A stretch of 64,000 nucleotides of DNA from Aerococcus suis (GCF_900176325.1 NZ_FWXK01000003.1:62001-126000), one strand, 5' to 3'. Numbered from the stretch's first letter, positions 8,454 through 18,463 are shown. Program-made: numbers and translations. Notes: generated by a model not told the origin, from the letters alone.

Positions 8454-9005
8454 ATGAAATGGGCATTACGTGAACTACGGATTATTGCAGCAGATCCTAT
8501 GTGGATTGATGAAACTGTTGATGTTGAGAAATCAGTTCAACAAAAACAAGCTGATGTATTAGGGCTCTCTCCACTATCTGTAACTGGGCTAGTACTTTAT
8601 GAAAAAGAAACGGTCCTACTTCAACTTGATGTTGCAGGAATGATAAAACTACCTTCAACACGCTCTCTAACTCCTGTAGAACAATCCTTAGCTTTTAAAA
8701 TTAGAGAACGATTGATTCCAGAAGGCGTTACTACAGATATTGTTGATGAAGATGATACGATTCCTGTTCCTTTAGCGACAGAAACGGTCGATTTAAATAC
8801 TATTCTAATTGATAATGTCGTTACGCATATTCCAGTACAAGTATACACAGAAGAAGAAATGGCGAATGATGATTATCCACAGGGAAATGAGTGGCAAGTT
8901 GTCAGTGAAGACAACTATAAAGAACACGAACAAGAAGAAAACAATGAAGGTGATCCGCGTTTCGCTAAATTAAAAGATTTATTTGATAATGAGAATAATG
9001 ATTAG
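8454..9005 (+). CDS. YceD-family protein (DUF177, YlbN-like)
   Basis: A 183-residue acidic protein. It begins MKWALRELR, matching the YceD/YlbN family, and ends in DPRFAKLKDLFDNE, the usual C-terminal signature. The family normally sits beside rpmF (ribosomal protein bL32) and acts in rRNA or 50S metabolism, but no rpmF follows here. I choose ATG 8454 over 8448 because AAGGAG at 8441-8446 gives a seven-base spacing. Confidence 0.85.
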   Translation: MKWALRELRIIAADPMWIDETVDVEKSVQQKQADVLGLSPLSVTGLVLYEKETVLLQLDVAGMIKLPSTRSLTPVEQSLAFKIRERLIPEGVTTDIVDEDDTIPVPLATETVDLNTILIDNVVTHIPVQVYTEEEMANDDYPQGNEWQVVSEDNYKEHEQEENNEGDPRFAKLKDLFDNENND

Positions 9006-9022
9006 ATTGGAGGATGATAGCG

Positions 9023-9400
9023 ATGTATCCTTTTCATTGGCAAGAAATCATTCTCTACGTGTTACCAGCTCTGCAACTTTGGCTGGTTTCTCAATATGGG
9101 CGTCCATTTTTAACTGATGGGAAACGAATCAAATTAGCGGTAATAGATGTGATGCATCCTCTACTATGGGTGTGCTTTCATTTTGTCACTTTATATATTT
9201 TTTATTTCAGTTTGATTCCTGTACTTGTTATGCTATTTAGTTTATGGAGTCTGTTTTATTTATGGCAATCTTTTAAAAAATATGATGCGATTAATTGGCG
9301 GATTTATTTAAGAAATTTATCTAATTTAGCTGGATTGATAACCTTTATTGGATTTTATTTCTTTGTATGTTGGCGAATAATTCAAGTGATTGTTGCCTAA
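9023..9400 (+). CDS. DUF3397-family membrane protein
   Basis: A 125-residue protein with about four hydrophobic segments (around residues 5-20, 45-65, 66-82 and 100-122). It resembles DUF3397 (Bacillus YllA), which commonly sits just upstream of mraZ, as here. Function unknown. TTGGAGG at 9007-9013 fits the ATG at 9023 (nine bases) and not the one at 9014 (none). Confidence 0.75.
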   Translation: MYPFHWQEIILYVLPALQLWLVSQYGRPFLTDGKRIKLAVIDVMHPLLWVCFHFVTLYIFYFSLIPVLVMLFSLWSLFYLWQSFKKYDAINWRIYLRNLSNLAGLITFIGFYFFVCWRIIQVIVA

Positions 9401-9410
9401 TGTTATGTTA

Positions 9411-9440
9411 GATCAAGAATTTTTTCTTGGTCTTTTTTTT
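9411..9440 (+). terminator. Intrinsic terminator after the DUF3397 gene
   Basis: GATCAAGAA (9411-9419) pairs with TTCTTGGTC (9424-9432) with one G-T pair and a four-T loop, followed by eight T. It separates the upstream operon from the dcw cluster. Confidence 0.85.
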
Positions 9441-9507
9441 ATGTCTAAATTTAATTTCGGTTATTTTTTAATGAGATAAAAAGGTTGTGATAAAAGTTTG
9501 AAAATTG

Positions 9508-9547
9508 TAGGGGATTTGTGGTGAATTGTGGGGAGATATGGTAGACT
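9508..9547 (+). promoter_or_regulatory. MraZ operator: four tandem 10-base repeats
   Basis: TAGGGGATTT, GTGGTGAATT, GTGGGGAGAT and ATGGTAGACT follow one another without gaps, giving a GTGG(G/T)GA core every ten bases. MraZ is known to bind tandem TGGG/GTGG-type repeats upstream of its own gene in several bacteria. The array ends 31 bases before the mraZ start, where it would overlap the promoter. Confidence 0.75.
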
Positions 9548-9578
9548 AAGAGTATTAATTGGGTAGAGGTGCTTATTT

Positions 9579-10010
9579 ATGTTAATTGGAGAATATAAGC
9601 ATAATATTGATGCTAAAGGGCGTCTCATAGTACCAGCCAAATTTCGCGAAGATTTAGGCAATAAATTTGTCATTACTCGTGGACTTGATGGCTGTATTTT
9701 TGGCTATCCAATTAGTGGATGGGAAATCATCCAAGAAAAATTAAAAAAACTCCCACTAGCTAAAAAAGAAGCTCGGGTATTTACTCGCTTTTTTTATTCG
9801 GCGGCTAGTGAAGTAGAACTTGATAAACAGGGCCGAATCAATATTCCACAAACATTAATTGACTATGCAGACTTAAGCAAAGTTTGTCGAGTTGTTGGCG
9901 TTTCAGATCGGATTGAAATTTGGAGCGCTGATAAGTGGGATAATTTTGCAGATGAAGTTGAAAATAATTTTGAAGATATCGCTGAAGATATGCTTGACTT
10001 TGGATTTTAA
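9579..10010 (+). CDS. mraZ: Transcriptional regulator MraZ
   Basis: A 143-residue protein with two AbrB-like MraZ domains, each with a DxKGR signature: [17 protein letters not shown] (residues ~8-24) and [14 protein letters not shown] (~84-97). It forms a ring oligomer and regulates the division and cell-wall cluster by binding repeats at the cluster's head, present here at 9508-9547. First gene of the dcw operon. Confidence 0.95.
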   Translation: MLIGEYKHNIDAKGRLIVPAKFREDLGNKFVITRGLDGCIFGYPISGWEIIQEKLKKLPLAKKEARVFTRFFYSAASEVELDKQGRINIPQTLIDYADLSKVCRVVGVSDRIEIWSADKWDNFADEVENNFEDIAEDMLDFGF

Positions 10011-10046
10011 TCATTAATAAATTTAGAAAGGCGTCGATTAAGTATT

Positions 10047-11003
10047 ATGACAGAACAATTTCATCATATTCCCGTGTTGCTAAATGAAGCCGTAAAGGGA
10101 TTAAATATTAAAGCAGACGGTGTTTATGTGGATTGTACATTAGGAGGCGCTGGACATAGTCGAGCGATTGTATCGCAATTAAATGATGAAGGACATCTTT
10201 ATGCATTTGATCAAGATTTAACAGCAATTGAACATGCTAAGGACGTTTTAGCTGAGGAAATTGCTGCAGGTAAAGTGACATTGATTCATAATAACTTTCG
10301 TGAAATGACTTCTGAGCTTGCGGTTAGGAACGTCTATCATGTGGATGGCATTCTATATGATTTGGGGGTTAGCTCTCCGCAACTTGATGAAGTCGCACGT
10401 GGATTTAGCTATCATCAAGATGCACCATTAGATATGAGAATGGATCAGACTCAGACATTGACAGCTGAAACTATTATTAATGATTGGTCATATGCTGATT
10501 TAGTGCGGATTTTTTTCCGCTATGGAGAAGAGAAATTTTCTAAACAAATTGCCAGACAGATAGAAACTGAACGTCAAAATCATCGAATTAAAACAACACA
10601 AGAATTAGTAGCCATAATTAAAGACAGCATTCCTGCTCCAGCACGACGTAAAGGCGGACATCCTGCTAAACGGGTATTTCAAGCTGTCAGAATTGCTGTT
10701 AATGATGAGCTCAGTGCGATAGAAGATTCTATTGAACAAGCTCTGGAGTTGCTAAACGTTCAAGGCCGAATTGCGGCAATTAGTTTCCAATCTTTAGAAG
10801 ATCGGATTGTAAAACAAATGTTTAAAGATGCCGCGACTGCTGAACAATTGCCTGCTAAACTGCCGATTATTGCTGAAGAAGCGGCAGCTGACTATGAATT
10901 GATTAACCGTAAGCCAATATTAGCTAACCAAGAAGAGTTAGCTAATAATTCGCGAGCGCAAAGTGCTAAATTACGTATTATTCAGCGGAACAAACAATCA
11001 TAG
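10047..11003 (+). CDS. rsmH: 16S rRNA (cytosine(1402)-N(4))-methyltransferase RsmH
   Basis: Methylates N4 of C1402 in the 16S rRNA P-site. The 318-residue protein has the start [14 protein letters not shown], the SAM motif [24 protein letters not shown], and [20 protein letters not shown], all family signatures. AGAAAGGCG lies before the ATG. Second gene of the dcw cluster, its standard place. Confidence 0.97.
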   Translation: MTEQFHHIPVLLNEAVKGLNIKADGVYVDCTLGGAGHSRAIVSQLNDEGHLYAFDQDLTAIEHAKDVLAEEIAAGKVTLIHNNFREMTSELAVRNVYHVDGILYDLGVSSPQLDEVARGFSYHQDAPLDMRMDQTQTLTAETIINDWSYADLVRIFFRYGEEKFSKQIARQIETERQNHRIKTTQELVAIIKDSIPAPARRKGGHPAKRVFQAVRIAVNDELSAIEDSIEQALELLNVQGRIAAISFQSLEDRIVKQMFKDAATAEQLPAKLPIIAEEAAADYELINRKPILANQEELANNSRAQSAKLRIIQRNKQS

Positions 11004-11018
11004 AGAGGGTATAACATT

Positions 11019-11438
11019 ATGGCTGTATTTATATTTGCGCAAGATAAACAAATGATGAAATATGCCATGCCAGCAGAACAGGCTGCTGCTCAGCGCAAAG
11101 AATCATTAGCTCAATCGCATCCGATAACTACTGTCCCAAAATATAACCATGAAGCTAAGGCTAGTAGTTTTATAACTGGTAAGGATATTATGTTAATTGT
11201 AAGTAGTTTATTATTTTGTGGGTTGTGTATTTTCTTCTTGATTGCTAGTGAAAATCATTTAACGCAAACGTCTAATGAATTACAACAAACAGAACGTCGC
11301 CTCGATGATATGGCGACAGATAAAAGTAACTTAACACAAGAGGCACAAGAATTGTCTCGCTATGATCGAGTAATGAATATAGCAAAAGAACATGGATTAG
11401 AAATGAATGAAGATAATATAAGGAATGTGGACAAATGA
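11019..11438 (+). CDS. ftsL: Cell division protein FtsL
   Basis: A 139-residue bitopic division protein: a ~55-residue cytoplasmic N-terminus, one membrane segment (about residues 57-77), and an extracellular heptad-like coiled coil (LTQTSNELQQTERRLDDMA) that pairs with DivIC and DivIB. The sequence is poorly conserved, so the call rests on topology and on its position between rsmH and the PBP gene. It overlaps the PBP gene by four bases (ATGA). Confidence 0.85.
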   Translation: MAVFIFAQDKQMMKYAMPAEQAAAQRKESLAQSHPITTVPKYNHEAKASSFITGKDIMLIVSSLLFCGLCIFFLIASENHLTQTSNELQQTERRLDDMATDKSNLTQEAQELSRYDRVMNIAKEHGLEMNEDNIRNVDK

Positions 11439-13576
11439 AGCTAGCACAAGAATCCAAAAAAAATCGGCATAGTTTTTTAAAAGGGATGCTTGGCTTATTA
11501 TTATTTGTATTTATCATTTTTGTAGGTCGTTTCGGACAAATTATGTTACTTGGTGAAGTGAATCATCAAGATTTAAAATCAAATGCGGTAGCACTACATG
11601 AGAGAAGTAGCACTTTACAAGCAAAACGGGGAACCATTTATGATATTGGTGGGAATCCGATTGCCATGGATGCTACTTCTTATTCATTATTAGCAATACT
11701 TACTGATCAATGGGTCGATCCCGATGCTAAGCCTAATCATGTAGAAGATAAAGAAAAAACAGCTGAAGTTCTAAGTAAACATATTGATATGTCAAAAGAA
11801 GACATTTTAAAAACATTAAATACAAAAAATGCAAGTCAAGTTGAATTTGGAAATGCTGGAAAAGACTTGAGTTATGCAGAAATGCGCTCAATTGAACAGG
11901 AAAAATTACAAGGAATTACCTTTGAGGAAACGCCTACACGTCTTTATCCTAATGGTGTATTTGCCTCTCACTTAATTGGTTATGCCAGTTTTAAAGAAGC
12001 TCAAAATAAATTAGAAAGTCGTGTTGCTGGGGATTTAGGACTAGAAATGTCCCTAGATGATCAATTAAAAGGTAAAAATGGTGGTCAGTCGTTTACAACT
12101 AACCATGAGAATTTTGTTACTGATAAAGATGATACCAGTAACCAGCCTAAAGATGGCCAAGATGTCTACACGACTTTAGATTCACGGTTACAAACTTATA
12201 TGGAGTCATTAATGACTGAAGCTTATGAAAAGTATGAACCGGAGTCAATGACTGGGATGCTGGTTGATCCTAAAACTGGTAAAATTGCCGCAGCGACACA
12301 ACGCCCGACTTTCAATGCTCAAACTAAAGAGGGAATTGAAGATATGTGGCAAAATTTATTAGTGGAAACGCCTTATGAACCAGGGTCAACCATTAAAGTT
12401 TTAACAGTGGCTGCTGCTATTCAAGAAGGGGTTTTTGATCCTAATGATTATTATCAATCAGGTGCCGTAACAGTTGGTAATCAAACGATTCGAGACTATA
12501 ACAAAGTTGGTTGGGGAACTATCAGCTATTTAGAAGGATTGGCTCACTCTAGTAACGTTTTAATGGTGAAGTTAGTTGGCGAAATCGGCTATGATAAATG
12601 GGAAGAATATCTCTATGAATTTGGTTTACTTCAAAAACCACAATCTGGGTTGGCTAATGAGGCAAGTGGCTCAATGAACTATACTTATGAACCAGAAAAA
12701 GTAAGTACTAGTTTTGGTCAAGGAATCTATGTGACCCCATGGCAATTAGTTCAAGCATTTACTGCGATTGCGAACGATGGTAAAGTTATGAAGTTACAGA
12801 CGGTTGATCGTTATGAAGATGAGTCAGGAAATATTAAGGTGACGAAACCAGAAAGCAAACAATCACCGATTTCAAAAGAGACTGCCCAAAAAACATTAAA
12901 ATACTTGAATGAATCAATGAAAATTGATGGATCGACAACAAGCATGTATCAAATTGAAGGTCATGAATTAGCCGTTAAATCAGGGACTGCTGAAATTTAT
13001 GATGAAGATTCAGGTGGCTATTTAGAAGGTGGATCTAATTACTTATTCTCAGTGGCTGGTTTTGCCCCTGCAGATGATCCGCAATATATTTTATACATTA
13101 CGTTACGCCGACCACAAAAGAATACTCAAGTACCAGCTCCAACGATTCTTAGTGAAATCTTTAATCCTCTAATGACGCGTGCATTAGATTATGGTAAATT
13201 AGATACGCATTCTGGAGATGAACAAGTTGATATACCGGATGTTCAAGGAACAGATATTAACGCGGCTCAGCAACAACTTTCTCAAGCTGGAATATTACAA
13301 GCTAATGTGTTAGGAGATGGGCAAAAAGTAATTGATCAGGTGCCTAAAGCCAATCAAACGATTAATTCTAATGTACCTGTTTATCTATTGACAGATGGGA
13401 AAGTACAAATGCCAGACTTCACTGGTTTAGATTTAAATTCTGCACAATCACTTGCTCAGATGTTAGGAATTAAGCTTGAATTTGAAGGTGATGGCGTTGT
13501 CGTTGCTCAATCAATTAAACCTGGAGCTGCTTTCGGTAAAAATACTGAGATAGTGATTCAATTACAAGAAACATAA
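11435..13576 (+). CDS. pbpX: Septal class B penicillin-binding protein 2x (PASTA)
   Basis: A 713-residue septal transpeptidase. It has an N-terminal membrane anchor (residues ~15-38), a pedestal domain, and a transpeptidase domain with S318-T-I-K, S372-S-N and K515-S-G-T motifs. Two C-terminal PASTA domains start near residue 603 (VDIPDVQGTDIN) and 658 (VQMPDFTGLDLN). It works with FtsW, FtsL and DivIB and is the equivalent of streptococcal PBP2x. Overlap with ftsL suggests coupled translation. Confidence 0.95.
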   Translation: MKLAQESKKNRHSFLKGMLGLLLFVFIIFVGRFGQIMLLGEVNHQDLKSNAVALHERSSTLQAKRGTIYDIGGNPIAMDATSYSLLAILTDQWVDPDAKPNHVEDKEKTAEVLSKHIDMSKEDILKTLNTKNASQVEFGNAGKDLSYAEMRSIEQEKLQGITFEETPTRLYPNGVFASHLIGYASFKEAQNKLESRVAGDLGLEMSLDDQLKGKNGGQSFTTNHENFVTDKDDTSNQPKDGQDVYTTLDSRLQTYMESLMTEAYEKYEPESMTGMLVDPKTGKIAAATQRPTFNAQTKEGIEDMWQNLLVETPYEPGSTIKVLTVAAAIQEGVFDPNDYYQSGAVTVGNQTIRDYNKVGWGTISYLEGLAHSSNVLMVKLVGEIGYDKWEEYLYEFGLLQKPQSGLANEASGSMNYTYEPEKVSTSFGQGIYVTPWQLVQAFTAIANDGKVMKLQTVDRYEDESGNIKVTKPESKQSPISKETAQKTLKYLNESMKIDGSTTSMYQIEGHELAVKSGTAEIYDEDSGGYLEGGSNYLFSVAGFAPADDPQYILYITLRRPQKNTQVPAPTILSEIFNPLMTRALDYGKLDTHSGDEQVDIPDVQGTDINAAQQQLSQAGILQANVLGDGQKVIDQVPKANQTINSNVPVYLLTDGKVQMPDFTGLDLNSAQSLAQMLGIKLEFEGDGVVVAQSIKPGAAFGKNTEIVIQLQET

Positions 13577-13589
13577 AAGGAGTCAAGAA

Positions 13590-14537
13590 ATGTTACAAGC
13601 TTTTCTATTAAGTTTAATTTTAACTGTATTATTTATGCCGTTCTTTATTCACTTTATGCGCCAGCGACAGTTTGGTCAGGTAACACGAGAAGAAGGCCCG
13701 TCATGGCATCAGGCAAAATCTGGGACGCCGGCAATGGGAGGATTAGTATTTATTGCAGCAATTATTGTAGCGGTATTGCTAACCATGTTATCTAAAGGTC
13801 AATTTGATAGTAAAGTCATTGTCATTATTTTAGGATTACTCTTTTTCGGAGGAATTGGATTTGCGGATGACTTTTTAAAAATCTTCAAAAAGCAAAATGA
13901 AGGATTGACATCAAAACAAAAATTTCTTTCACAAGTTATTGGTTCAGCCATTATTATGGGGATATTATTAATAGATAATGTCCCTTTAAGCTTGCCTCTG
14001 CCTTTTTTTGATTCTATTACCAATGGATTGGTTATTTTCATCTTTTTATTAATTTGGATTACTGGCTTCTCTAATGCATTTAATTTAACAGATGGGCTAG
14101 ATGGTCTGTCATCTGGGACTGGAATTGTTAGTTTTGTGACATTAGCTTTATTTGCCTTGAGAAATCAGCAAGAATCGATTGCAATGACTTGTTTTGCAAT
14201 TGTGGGCGGATTACTGGGTTTTCTCATCTTTAATAAAAAACCGGCAAAAATATTTATGGGTGACGCTGGCTCATTAGCTATGGGAGCTGTTTTAGCAATT
14301 ATCTCTATGCTACTCCAAAACCCTTGGATATTATTATTAGTGGCATTAATCAATATTATTGAAACTCTTAGTGTGATGTTACAAGTCACGTCATTCAAAC
14401 TGACCGGGAAGCGAATTTTCTTAATGAGTCCAATTCATCATCATTTTGAGATGAAAGGGTGGTCAGAATGGAAGATTGATATCGTATTCTGGTTAACTCA
14501 AATGGTGGCTTCAATAATCGCGTGGTTTATTTTTTAG
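13590..14537 (+). CDS. mraY: Phospho-N-acetylmuramoyl-pentapeptide-transferase MraY
   Basis: Integral membrane enzyme that transfers phospho-MurNAc-pentapeptide to undecaprenyl phosphate to form lipid I. The 315-residue protein has around ten hydrophobic segments, the catalytic FADDFLKIFKK and NLTDGLDGL motifs, FMGDAGSLA, and the HHHFEMKGW loop characteristic of MraY. AAAAGGAGT precedes the ATG. Confidence 0.97.
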   Translation: MLQAFLLSLILTVLFMPFFIHFMRQRQFGQVTREEGPSWHQAKSGTPAMGGLVFIAAIIVAVLLTMLSKGQFDSKVIVIILGLLFFGGIGFADDFLKIFKKQNEGLTSKQKFLSQVIGSAIIMGILLIDNVPLSLPLPFFDSITNGLVIFIFLLIWITGFSNAFNLTDGLDGLSSGTGIVSFVTLALFALRNQQESIAMTCFAIVGGLLGFLIFNKKPAKIFMGDAGSLAMGAVLAIISMLLQNPWILLLVALINIIETLSVMLQVTSFKLTGKRIFLMSPIHHHFEMKGWSEWKIDIVFWLTQMVASIIAWFIF

Positions 14538-14549
14538 GAGATGACAACA

Positions 14550-15920
14550 ATGTTAGAAGCATTAAAGAATAAGAAAGTATTGGTATTAGGATTAGCCAAA
14601 ACAGGGATGAGTGTTGCTAGACATTTAAAATCACATGGAGCCTTAGTAACGGTAAATGATTGGGCTCCTTTAGATGAAAATCCGGATGCTCAACAATTAG
14701 TGCAAGAAAATATTCGCGTAATTAGTGGTGGCCATCCCCAATCACTATTAGAAGAAGACTTTGCTTTTATGGTGAAAAATCCAGGGATTCCTTACTCTAA
14801 TCCGATGGTCGTTAAAGCTCAAGAAAAAGGCTTACCTATTATCACAGATATTGAGTTGGCTAATTTGTTAGGTGAAGCGATGATTATCGGTATTACCGGT
14901 TCTAATGGTAAAACTACTACGACTCAATTAACATATGATATTTTAAGTGAAGCAGATAATAGTAATGGAAAAACGTTATTAGGTGGTAACATTGGAATTC
15001 CTACTTTAGATGTGGCTGATGAGTCGAAATCAGAAGATCGTTTAGTTTTTGAATTATCAAGTTTTCAACTAATGGGAACACAACAATTTCATCCGCATAT
15101 TGCAGCGATTTTGAATATTTATCCTTCTCACTTAGACTATCATGGGTCACTAGAAGGCTACATGTCAGCAAAATGGCAAATCACTAAAAATCAAACGAAG
15201 GAAGACTATCTTATTTTAAATGTTGATCAGCATTACTTCGATGATGCGAATACTGAAGCCAAACGCATTTATTTTACAACTGATAAAAATAAACAAGCGG
15301 ATGCGTGGTTTGATTACGATCACCAAGTATTTATGTGGCAAGAGGAAAAAGTTGCAGATCGTTCAGATTTCCCACTACCTGGAGAACACAACCTGGCTAA
15401 TGCCTTAGTAGCCATAGCGATTGCTAAATTGTTAGACGTTTCGAATGCTAGTATTCGCCATACGTTACAACATTATCAAGGGGTAGACCATAGACTACAA
15501 TATATTGGTAAAATTAATCATCGTAATTTTTTCAATGATTCAAAAGCAACCAATAATGAAGCAGCAATTACAGCGCTAAAAAGTTTTACCACACCAGTGA
15601 TTTGGTTAGCGGGAGGTTTAGATAGAGGGATTTCACTCACAGAAATTGCTCCTTATTTAGAACCTGTTAAAGCAGTAGTAGCATTAGGCGAAACGGCAGA
15701 AACTGTTAGCGATTTTGCTGAAGCAAACAATATCCCGGTTTTAGGAAAAGCTCAAAATATGGATGAAGCGGTTAATCTTGCTATGACTAATAGTCAAGAA
15801 GGAGATACGATTCTGCTATCACCAGCACATGCTAGTTGGGATCAATATGATAGTTTTGAGCAGCGAGGCGATAAATTTATTTCAGCATTTGAACAATGGA
15901 AAAAGGATAAAGGAGAATAA
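14550..15920 (+). CDS. murD: UDP-N-acetylmuramoylalanine--D-glutamate ligase MurD
   Basis: Adds D-glutamate to UDP-MurNAc-L-Ala. The 456-residue Mur ligase has an N-terminal Rossmann domain (VLVLGLAKTGMSVARHL), the ATP loop GITGSNGKTTTT, ELSSFQL, the NIYPSHLDYH motif and a C-terminal domain with GVDHRLQYI and NDSKATN. AGGAG ending at 14540 favours the ATG at 14550 (nine bases) over the one at 14541 (none). Confidence 0.96.
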   Translation: MLEALKNKKVLVLGLAKTGMSVARHLKSHGALVTVNDWAPLDENPDAQQLVQENIRVISGGHPQSLLEEDFAFMVKNPGIPYSNPMVVKAQEKGLPIITDIELANLLGEAMIIGITGSNGKTTTTQLTYDILSEADNSNGKTLLGGNIGIPTLDVADESKSEDRLVFELSSFQLMGTQQFHPHIAAILNIYPSHLDYHGSLEGYMSAKWQITKNQTKEDYLILNVDQHYFDDANTEAKRIYFTTDKNKQADAWFDYDHQVFMWQEEKVADRSDFPLPGEHNLANALVAIAIAKLLDVSNASIRHTLQHYQGVDHRLQYIGKINHRNFFNDSKATNNEAAITALKSFTTPVIWLAGGLDRGISLTEIAPYLEPVKAVVALGETAETVSDFAEANNIPVLGKAQNMDEAVNLAMTNSQEGDTILLSPAHASWDQYDSFEQRGDKFISAFEQWKKDKGE

Positions 15921-15921
15921 T

Positions 15922-17022
15922 ATGCGAGTTGTATTATCAGGCGGAGGAACTGGTGGACATATTTACCCAGCACTAGCTTTACAGAAACAAATCAAAGAAA
16001 AATATCCTGATGCTGAATTTTTATATATAGGTATTGCTCGTGGATTAGAAGCTAAAATTGTTCCAGAAGTAGGATTACGTTTTGAAACTATTACGATTCA
16101 GGGGTTAAAACGTTCTTTTTCATGGGATAATATGAAACTCTTCTCAATGATGCACAAAGCAATTAAAGATTCTAAACGATTAATTCGCGAGTTTAATCCA
16201 GATGTCGTAATTGGTACTGGAGGATATGTTTGTGCGCCTGTATTATATGCGGCGAGTCGTCTACACATTCCAACAGTTATTCATGAGCAAAATTCAGTAG
16301 CAGGCATTACTAACAAATTTTTAAGCCGATTTGTCAATAAAATTGGTATCGCTTTTGAAAGAGTGAAAAAAGATTTTGGTAAAAATCAATATAAAGTGGT
16401 TATGACTGGTAATCCTAGAGCTCAGGAAGTGGCTAAAGTCAATACGCAAGCTGATTTAGAAGCGTTTGGTTTACAAAATGGGAAACGTACCGTGCTTATT
16501 TTTGGTGGAAGTGGGGGCGCTCAAAAAATCAACCAAACACTTGAACAGTTAATCCCTAAATTTGTGACGCGAGATTATCAAGTGTTAATTGCTTCTGGTG
16601 CGCGATACTATGAAGAATTTAAAAATGCATTTTCTGATTTTAACGAATGGAAAAATGTACAAGTTGTTGATTATATCGCTAATATGCCGGAGCTGTTTAA
16701 TACCATTGATTTAGTAGTTTGCCGCAGTGGAGCAACTACTTTAACTGAATTGACGGCTTTAGGTACACCAAGTATTCTAATTCCGAGTCCTAATGTCACG
16801 GAAAATCATCAAGAGTATAATGCGCGTAGTTTAACGGATCATCAGGCAGCCGAAATGATTGTCGAAGATGACTTAACGAGCGAGAGATTATTAGAAACAA
16901 TCGATCGATTAATGGCAGACGACACGCTAAGACAGGAAATGAGCGTACAGTCGAAAAAATTAGGATATCCTAATGCAGGTGACTTGTTAATTGATGTGAT
17001 TGAGTCTGTCTTAAAATCGTAA
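15922..17022 (+). CDS. murG: Lipid II synthase MurG
   Basis: Membrane-associated GT28 glycosyltransferase that adds GlcNAc to lipid I. The 366-residue protein begins MRVVLSGGGTGGHIYPALAL, with the glycine-rich acceptor loop, and carries GTGGYVCAPVL, HEQNSVAGITN, FGGSGGAQKIN and the UDP-GlcNAc motif CRSGATTLTEL. The start is fixed by AAAGGAGAATAAT before the ATG at 15922; longer in-frame starts lie inside murD. Confidence 0.96.
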   Translation: MRVVLSGGGTGGHIYPALALQKQIKEKYPDAEFLYIGIARGLEAKIVPEVGLRFETITIQGLKRSFSWDNMKLFSMMHKAIKDSKRLIREFNPDVVIGTGGYVCAPVLYAASRLHIPTVIHEQNSVAGITNKFLSRFVNKIGIAFERVKKDFGKNQYKVVMTGNPRAQEVAKVNTQADLEAFGLQNGKRTVLIFGGSGGAQKINQTLEQLIPKFVTRDYQVLIASGARYYEEFKNAFSDFNEWKNVQVVDYIANMPELFNTIDLVVCRSGATTLTELTALGTPSILIPSPNVTENHQEYNARSLTDHQAAEMIVEDDLTSERLLETIDRLMADDTLRQEMSVQSKKLGYPNAGDLLIDVIESVLKS

Positions 17023-17040
17023 TATAGAGGGAGAATCGTC

Positions 17041-18327
17041 ATGAACCGAAATACTGACTCGAGGAATCATGAGAATGAAAATTCACCAGACTTTCATTCT
17101 ACAAATAAAGAATCTTCATCAAAAAAAGTATTACGACCAAGTGAACGTCGACGTCTAGAAAAAAAACAGTTTGAAAATAACGCTTCACCCAAAACAGAAG
17201 ATACAAGTGAACGAGAAATGAGCAAACGTCCTTACCAACAGAATAAGAATAATGGCAAAGACAAAGCGACATCTCATCACTTAAATAAGTGGTGGGGAGG
17301 ACGATTTAATAAAGAAAAACGAACCAAGAGAAACAATAAGTCTTTTCCTTCGTTTCATAATAGCGAAAAATATCAGCAAAATAATTTTCATTTGTCTTGG
17401 CGACGTTTGCTTATTTTACTTCTATTTATATTGTTATTAGTGGCGTCATTATATGTTTTATCACCGCTGCATCATTTAAATAAGGTGACTGTTGAGGGCA
17501 ATCAACAAGTCGAATCTAAAGATTTAATTGCAACATCTGGTGTCAATCGTAAAATGACGAAATGGCATTTATATCGTAATCGTCCGGATTTAGAGCAACA
17601 TATTGTTAACGACATGCCTTTAATTAAGACAGCAACGATTCAACGTAAAGGATTTCGTGATGCACAAATCGTTGTCGAAGAATTCAGAACATTAGGTTAT
17701 GTAAAAAATGAAGATTTCTATTACCCAATGTTGGAGAATGGTAATGTGATTTCAGAAGAAACATTAAATGTTCCCGATAATAAACCATTAGTTGGAGAAT
17801 TTGATGAAGACTCGCTGCAATTATTAAGTGAGCAGTTAGCCAGTTTATCTGATGATGTAATTAGTAAAATATCTTATATTGAATATCAATCATCTCCAGA
17901 ACAGCATGATCGTGTCGCGTTAAAAATGCGTGATGGAAATATTGTTTTAGGTTTATTACCGACTCTAGGACAACGATTAGCATATTATGATAGTATTACT
18001 GATCAATTAAAAGAAAATAAAGGATTAATTGACTTGCAAGTAGGTGCTTTTTATCAACCTTTAAATCCAGGTAATAATCCATTTGCAACCAATGAAGAGA
18101 AAGAAAAATACGAGAAAGAACAAAAAGAACTTGAGGATCAAGAATCAAAAGTATTGGATTTAGAATCAGATAATGCGTCATCAAGTCAAAACTCAGCTGG
18201 TGATGAAGAGTCAACTAGTCCTAATGATATTACTAATTCTTCAGATACTCAATCTGCTACTAATGACGGTCAAAATGATACGTCAAATTCATCAATCGTT
18301 GATTCAACAAATGAAGAAGATAATTAA
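17041..18327 (+). CDS. divIB: Cell division protein DivIB (FtsQ)
   Basis: A 428-residue bitopic division protein. It has a long basic cytoplasmic N-terminus (~120 residues rich in K, R, N), one membrane segment (LLILLLFILLLVASLYV, ~residues 122-138) and an extracellular POTRA domain (LNKVTVEGNQQVESKDLI). After the DivIB domain there is a low-complexity tail of about 60 residues (~368-428) rich in S, N, D and T. It forms a complex with FtsL and DivIC. Position after murG is standard. Confidence 0.92.
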   Translation: MNRNTDSRNHENENSPDFHSTNKESSSKKVLRPSERRRLEKKQFENNASPKTEDTSEREMSKRPYQQNKNNGKDKATSHHLNKWWGGRFNKEKRTKRNNKSFPSFHNSEKYQQNNFHLSWRRLLILLLFILLLVASLYVLSPLHHLNKVTVEGNQQVESKDLIATSGVNRKMTKWHLYRNRPDLEQHIVNDMPLIKTATIQRKGFRDAQIVVEEFRTLGYVKNEDFYYPMLENGNVISEETLNVPDNKPLVGEFDEDSLQLLSEQLASLSDDVISKISYIEYQSSPEQHDRVALKMRDGNIVLGLLPTLGQRLAYYDSITDQLKENKGLIDLQVGAFYQPLNPGNNPFATNEEKEKYEKEQKELEDQESKVLDLESDNASSSQNSAGDEESTSPNDITNSSDTQSATNDGQNDTSNSSIVDSTNEEDN

Positions 18328-18335
18328 TAGAATTA

Positions 18336-18368
18336 GCCAAGGTGTCACAATATACACTTGGCTTTTTT
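18336..18368 (+). terminator. Intrinsic terminator after divIB
   Basis: GCCAAGGTGT (18336-18345) pairs with ACACTTGGC (18354-18362) with one bulged G, then six T. It splits the dcw cluster into a wall-synthesis part and an ftsA-ftsZ part. Confidence 0.8.
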
Positions 18369-18463
18369 CATTTCCAATGTAACCAGTAACAAAAGCAAGC
18401 AGACTACAATATCAGATAAAGCATTTAAGATGTTGTAAGTTTGTATAAATGGATAAAATCACT

